From NCBI RefSeq assembly GCF_051659545.1, contig NZ_JBOFOR010000113.1:1-8869 (forward strand): a stretch of 8,869 bases of DNA, read 5' to 3'. The stretch's first letter is position 1. The number at the start of each line of letters is the position of its first letter. Below, piece by piece: positions 6,128 to 8,869 of this stretch. A program made the translations under genes and the position numbers. The notes under the pieces were generated by a model. It was not told the DNA's origin. It was given only the letters and a program-made list of their open reading frames with translations, and made no database searches. This DNA comes from JBOFOR01 sp051659545. GTDB lineage: Bacteria; Bacillota; Clostridia; Peptostreptococcales; Peptostreptococcaceae.

Positions 6128-6517
6128 TTAACCACACCTTAAATTTTCTTTAATCTCAGTTGTTGATATACCTTCTGTTCTTGATAAATATACTACTTCA
6201 CAATACTCCTTTAGGTAATCAAATTTACCTTCCCAATCATCACCCATTACAAATACATTTATATTATATTTTTTAATATCTTCTATTTTTTGTTCCCAGC
6301 TACTTTCTTTTACAACTTCATCAACATATTTTACTGATTCTAGCATGTACTCTCTTTTTTCATAGGAAAAATATGACTTTTTTCCTTTTAATTCATTAAA
6401 TTCATCTGTAGATAATCCTACTACTAAACAATCACCTAAATCTTTTGCTCTTTTTAATAAATTTATATGACCAAAATGCAGTAAGTCAAAAGTTCCGTAT
6501 GTTATTACTCTTTTCAT
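6128..6517 (-). CDS. tagD: Glycerol-3-phosphate cytidylyltransferase
   Basis: The enzyme makes CDP-glycerol from CTP and sn-glycerol-3-phosphate in the cytoplasm. The 129-residue product is of standard TagD/TarD length. It has the cytidylyltransferase motifs: GTFDLLHFGH (residues 8-17, with the HxGH nucleotide-binding pair at 14 and 17), a VMGDDWEGKFD segment, and RTEGISTT (113-120), the C-terminal signature. The ATG is preceded by GTGAGGTAGGAT, a good ribosome binding site. It lies 24 bp after licD and 3 bp before the glycosyltransferase start, so all three were one operon. CDP-glycerol can serve teichoic acid synthesis or glycerol-phosphate decoration of a capsule; the LicD and Wzy neighbours favour the latter. 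I cannot exclude a related cytidylyltransferase for another polyol phosphate, but the motifs fit glycerol-3-phosphate best. Confidence 0.9.
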   Translation of the reverse strand: MKRVITYGTFDLLHFGHINLLKRAKDLGDCLVVGLSTDEFNELKGKKSYFSYEKREYMLESVKYVDEVVKESSWEQKIEDIKKYNINVFVMGDDWEGKFDYLKEYCEVVYLSRTEGISTTEIKENLRCG

Positions 6518-6541
6518 ATCCTACCTCACTAATTGTAATTT

Positions 6542-7369
6542 TTAATATATACCAAAATTAATATCTATTATTTCATGACCACCCCTTTTATCCACCGGTG
6601 GCAATATCATATATTCTCCATAAAAATACGATAAATAATCTCTATACTCATTTATTGCTAAAAATTCTTCCCCTTCAAAATTAATTGTTGATAAATTCGT
6701 AACCCACTCTCTTTTTATAGTCTCTTTATCGTATCCGTATGAACCATCTGTAAATACACACTCTGATGATACTCTATTATATTTAGTTAATGTTTTACAT
6801 AATTTTTCTTTCAAATATTTAAAACTAAATAAATTAGAAATACATTTCAAAATTTCATATTTAAATTTATCTTGTGCAGATGTAAAGTACTCTTTTCCAT
6901 ATCCCTTTTTTATACATAGTAATCGTCTAAGTATATATATTTCTTTGCATTGTACCTTTCTTTTTATCTTATTATCTGGTACATTGTCAAATGGAAAAAT
7001 ATCTATAAATATTCCAGAATGAGCATTACTATTTTCTGAAAATTTCTCAATTATTCTTGTATTATTAATTCTTATTTTAGCATAAGAAAATGCATATTCA
7101 GAATCCGAATTCCAAGTCTGTAAAAAATATTCTTCAGATAGTTCTTTTTTACAAACCATTATAAACTTTTCATAATCTTCCCTTAACATGCCAATATCCA
7201 TGTCATCATCCCATGGTATAAAGCCTCCATGTCGTACTGCACCTAACATCGTTCCTGCAATTAAAAAATACTTTATTTGATGTTTGTCACAAATTTTCTT
7301 TAATTCTAAAGCGATTTTTAATTCTAATTTGTGCAATTTTTCTAATTGTTCTATTTTGTTTTTTTCCAT
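6542..7369 (-). CDS. LicD-family phosphotransferase
   Basis: LicD proteins transfer a phosphorylated alcohol (phosphocholine, or in relatives glycerol- or ribitol-phosphate) from a CDP-linked donor to a glycan. The 275-residue product has the family core: a charged N-terminal helix, AGTMLGAVRHGGFIPWDDDM (38-57, continuing D58 I59 G60) with the acidic metal-binding cluster, FIDIFPFDNVPD (121-132), and the C-terminal LPPVDKRGGHEI (256-267) with P-P-x-x-x-R-x-x-H. Length is normal for the family. No signal peptide or membrane helix is evident, so it acts in the cytoplasm, probably on a lipid-linked repeat unit. The start is supported by AGGTGA upstream. The adjacent tagD suggests that CDP-glycerol is the donor, making this a candidate glycerol-phosphotransferase; no choline uptake or activation gene is present in the window. 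Donor identity remains an inference. Confidence 0.88.
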   Translation of the reverse strand: MEKNKIEQLEKLHKLELKIALELKKICDKHQIKYFLIAGTMLGAVRHGGFIPWDDDMDIGMLREDYEKFIMVCKKELSEEYFLQTWNSDSEYAFSYAKIRINNTRIIEKFSENSNAHSGIFIDIFPFDNVPDNKIKRKVQCKEIYILRRLLCIKKGYGKEYFTSAQDKFKYEILKCISNLFSFKYLKEKLCKTLTKYNRVSSECVFTDGSYGYDKETIKREWVTNLSTINFEGEEFLAINEYRDYLSYFYGEYMILPPVDKRGGHEIIDINFGIY

Positions 7370-7648
7370 TCTATATCACCTAACTTTTCACCTATACAGT
7401 TATACTTATTTCTTATTTACATACTTATATCTATAGTTAACTACTCTTTTATTTTGATATATACTAAACATTTTTTAATTCTAATGTATTTATAAGCTTA
7501 TACTTCATTGTCTCTATTACTGTTTTTAGAATATATTTATTTATCATAGTTTACTCATACCCGATTGTCCATTATTTATTTGTATTTAATATCATTACAT
7601 GGAGTAATCAATATTTGAAAATAAAATTCTGTGATGGAGAATCATATG
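7370..7648. other. Intergenic region between wzy-like gene and licD-family gene
   Basis: This AT-rich gap of 279 bp is much longer than the other spacings in the operon (3-24 bp). It contains the licD ribosome binding site and, near wzy, a weak minus-strand hairpin. A 27-codon frame at 7464-7547 on the minus strand has no ribosome binding site and no recognisable similarity. I could not identify a convincing promoter. The gap may be the scar of a lost capsule gene or may hold a promoter for the licD-tagD part. Confidence 0.35.
7617..7642 (-). terminator. Weak possible terminator after the wzy-like gene
   Basis: On the minus strand, ATTCT (complement of 7638-7642) and AGAAT (complement of 7626-7630) flank a 7-base loop and are followed by a U-rich run, about ten bases after the wzy stop. 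The stem has only five pairs and one G-C, so any termination would be partial. Confidence 0.25.
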
Positions 7649-8857
7649 TTATGACCGATTGCTATACAATAACATATTTCTATATGTAACTAAAGTCATC
7701 ATATATGATATTGCGTATTGATTAACAAAACTTGACTCTGATGTGCTTGTTATAATTAAATAAGTCATAACCAATATTCCAGAATAATAATATTTCTTAT
7801 TTTTAAATTTATTTTTATTTAATTTCTTTACTATTAAAATCAATATACTTGCATATAATATCATTCCTATAAATCCAAATTGTCCTAATATCATAGGCCA
7901 AAATGAGTCTGATACAAAATGTGCTTGTCCTTTTTTCAAACCATAAGTGTTATCTATACCATATTTTTCATATATGGATGAATAATTCTTAGCTGATACA
8001 CTTGATGCATATGTTCCAAATCCACTCCCCCATGGAAAATGATCCTTGGCAACATCTACTGACGTACTTAATAATACAGTTCTTGCATAATCATCATTCA
8101 CTACAAATTGTTCATTAATTTTATTATAACTAACTACAATAGAGAGTATCATAATTATAATTACATGATATATTTTAATCTTTCTATTCTTATTTAACAT
8201 ATATGAGCTAATTGCATACAAAGCTAAAAATACTAACGCTTTAGTTCTCATCGTCATTATTACCACATAGCTTAGCATATAAATAAATATATTATTTTTA
8301 CGAAACTTATCTCTTAGGCTATTTAATATAATTATAAATAATATTGTATTACTCGCTAAGTATGTAGGGTGAGAAAAAAATAGTTGTTGTGATTTTATTC
8401 CATATCTATAGTCTAAATGTGGGAATATAGGTATAAATGTATTAATAATACTAAGCGTGAATAATATTACAGAAATAATTTGTATTAAGTTGTTTAGTCT
8501 ATATATATACCACTCATTTTCATCTACATATAGTAAATTACTTAAAGCTATATATACTATTATTGCTTTAAATACTGCTAGTATATCCTGAAGGTAATAT
8601 CTTATATTTTGGTATTCAAATAATATATTTCCAAATAAACCTATAATTGTAATGAAAATACACATTATTATTATTATTACTGATTCTTTATTTATTTTTT
8701 TATATTTTAAATTTTTCACCATTAGTAATACCGATAAACTAACAGCCATTAATTCATCTGCAAATTTTAATATACTAAATTTATTTTGCAATACATCTTG
8801 AAAACACAAGGTGAAAAATAAAACAATTATTACGTTAGGTGATATTCTTTCTTTCAT
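7649..8857 (-). CDS. O-antigen/capsule polymerase-like membrane protein (Wzy type)
   Basis: The 402-residue product is a polytopic membrane protein with about ten to twelve predicted helices. A large hydrophilic loop lies at about residues 250-320, between two helical blocks. The loop carries the pattern seen in O-antigen polymerases and ligases: an arginine in DDYARTVLL, then DHFPWGSGFGTYAS, and later QAHFVSDSFWPMILGQFGFIG, with the H and the G-x-x-G before the next helix. Wzy proteins polymerise lipid-linked repeat units on the outer face of the membrane. They diverge strongly in sequence, so topology, loop motif and gene context are the evidence. The start ATG at 8857 has GAGG at 8866-8869 on the minus strand, at the very edge of the window, so the gene is complete. 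A ligase of the same superfamily is the main alternative. Confidence 0.82.
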   Translation of the reverse strand: MKERISPNVIIVLFFTLCFQDVLQNKFSILKFADELMAVSLSVLLMVKNLKYKKINKESVIIIIMCIFITIIGLFGNILFEYQNIRYYLQDILAVFKAIIVYIALSNLLYVDENEWYIYRLNNLIQIISVILFTLSIINTFIPIFPHLDYRYGIKSQQLFFSHPTYLASNTILFIIILNSLRDKFRKNNIFIYMLSYVVIMTMRTKALVFLALYAISSYMLNKNRKIKIYHVIIIMILSIVVSYNKINEQFVVNDDYARTVLLSTSVDVAKDHFPWGSGFGTYASSVSAKNYSSIYEKYGIDNTYGLKKGQAHFVSDSFWPMILGQFGFIGMILYASILILIVKKLNKNKFKNKKYYYSGILVMTYLIITSTSESSFVNQYAISYMMTLVTYRNMLLYSNRS

Positions 8858-8869
8858 TGTAACTGCCTC

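Noticed and set aside
7464..7547. 27-codon minus-strand frame between wzy and licD
   Set aside because: No ribosome binding site and no recognisable similarity; expected by chance in AT-rich DNA.
1..8869. CRISPR array, tRNA or rRNA genes
   Set aside because: No regularly spaced direct repeats, cloverleaf sequences or rRNA-like stretches were seen on either strand.

Overview
The window is AT-rich, with AAGGAG/GAGGT-type ribosome binding sites and protein sequences typical of low-GC Firmicutes. It most resembles a Clostridium (C. perfringens-like) chromosome; the species is inferred from protein style only. Apart from a VanZ-like gene at the left edge and a central insertion sequence, all genes lie on the minus strand. 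They look like the distal part of a capsular/surface polysaccharide locus.

Layout, reading the minus strand from the right: a Wzy-like polymerase (7649-8857), a LicD-family phosphotransferase (6542-7369), a TagD-type glycerol-3-phosphate cytidylyltransferase (6128-6517), and a family-2 glycosyltransferase cut off after its DxD motif (about 5843-6124). Next comes a structured mobile-element-like scar (about 5692-5842), then an IS110-family element on the plus strand (about 4022-5691, transposase 4267-5565). Beyond it lie a doubly broken UDP-glucose 6-dehydrogenase (3037-3853), MurJ (1447-2994) and GalU (481-1404). A perfect 26-bp dyad (407-458) ends both galU and the convergent VanZ-like gene.

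Metabolically, GalU makes UDP-glucose, which an intact Ugd would oxidise to UDP-glucuronate. TagD makes CDP-glycerol, a plausible donor for the LicD protein. Wzy would polymerise repeat units and MurJ flips lipid-linked precursors. Ugd carries both a nonsense codon and an internal out-of-frame deletion, and the glycosyltransferase has lost most of its C-terminal part, so the locus is decaying around the mobile elements.

The most interesting item is the IS110 element. Its 5' non-coding region (about 4060-4222) folds on paper into the two-loop layout of a bridge RNA. The internal loop of the downstream stem-loop contains one 8-nt segment identical to a site in the right flank (5683-5690). On its other side, another 8-nt segment is complementary (one G-T wobble) to a site in the left flank (4023-4030). 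This is what a donor-binding loop should do, and it predicts the element's ends and a shared TC core. No folding program or database search was run; all pairings were found by eye.
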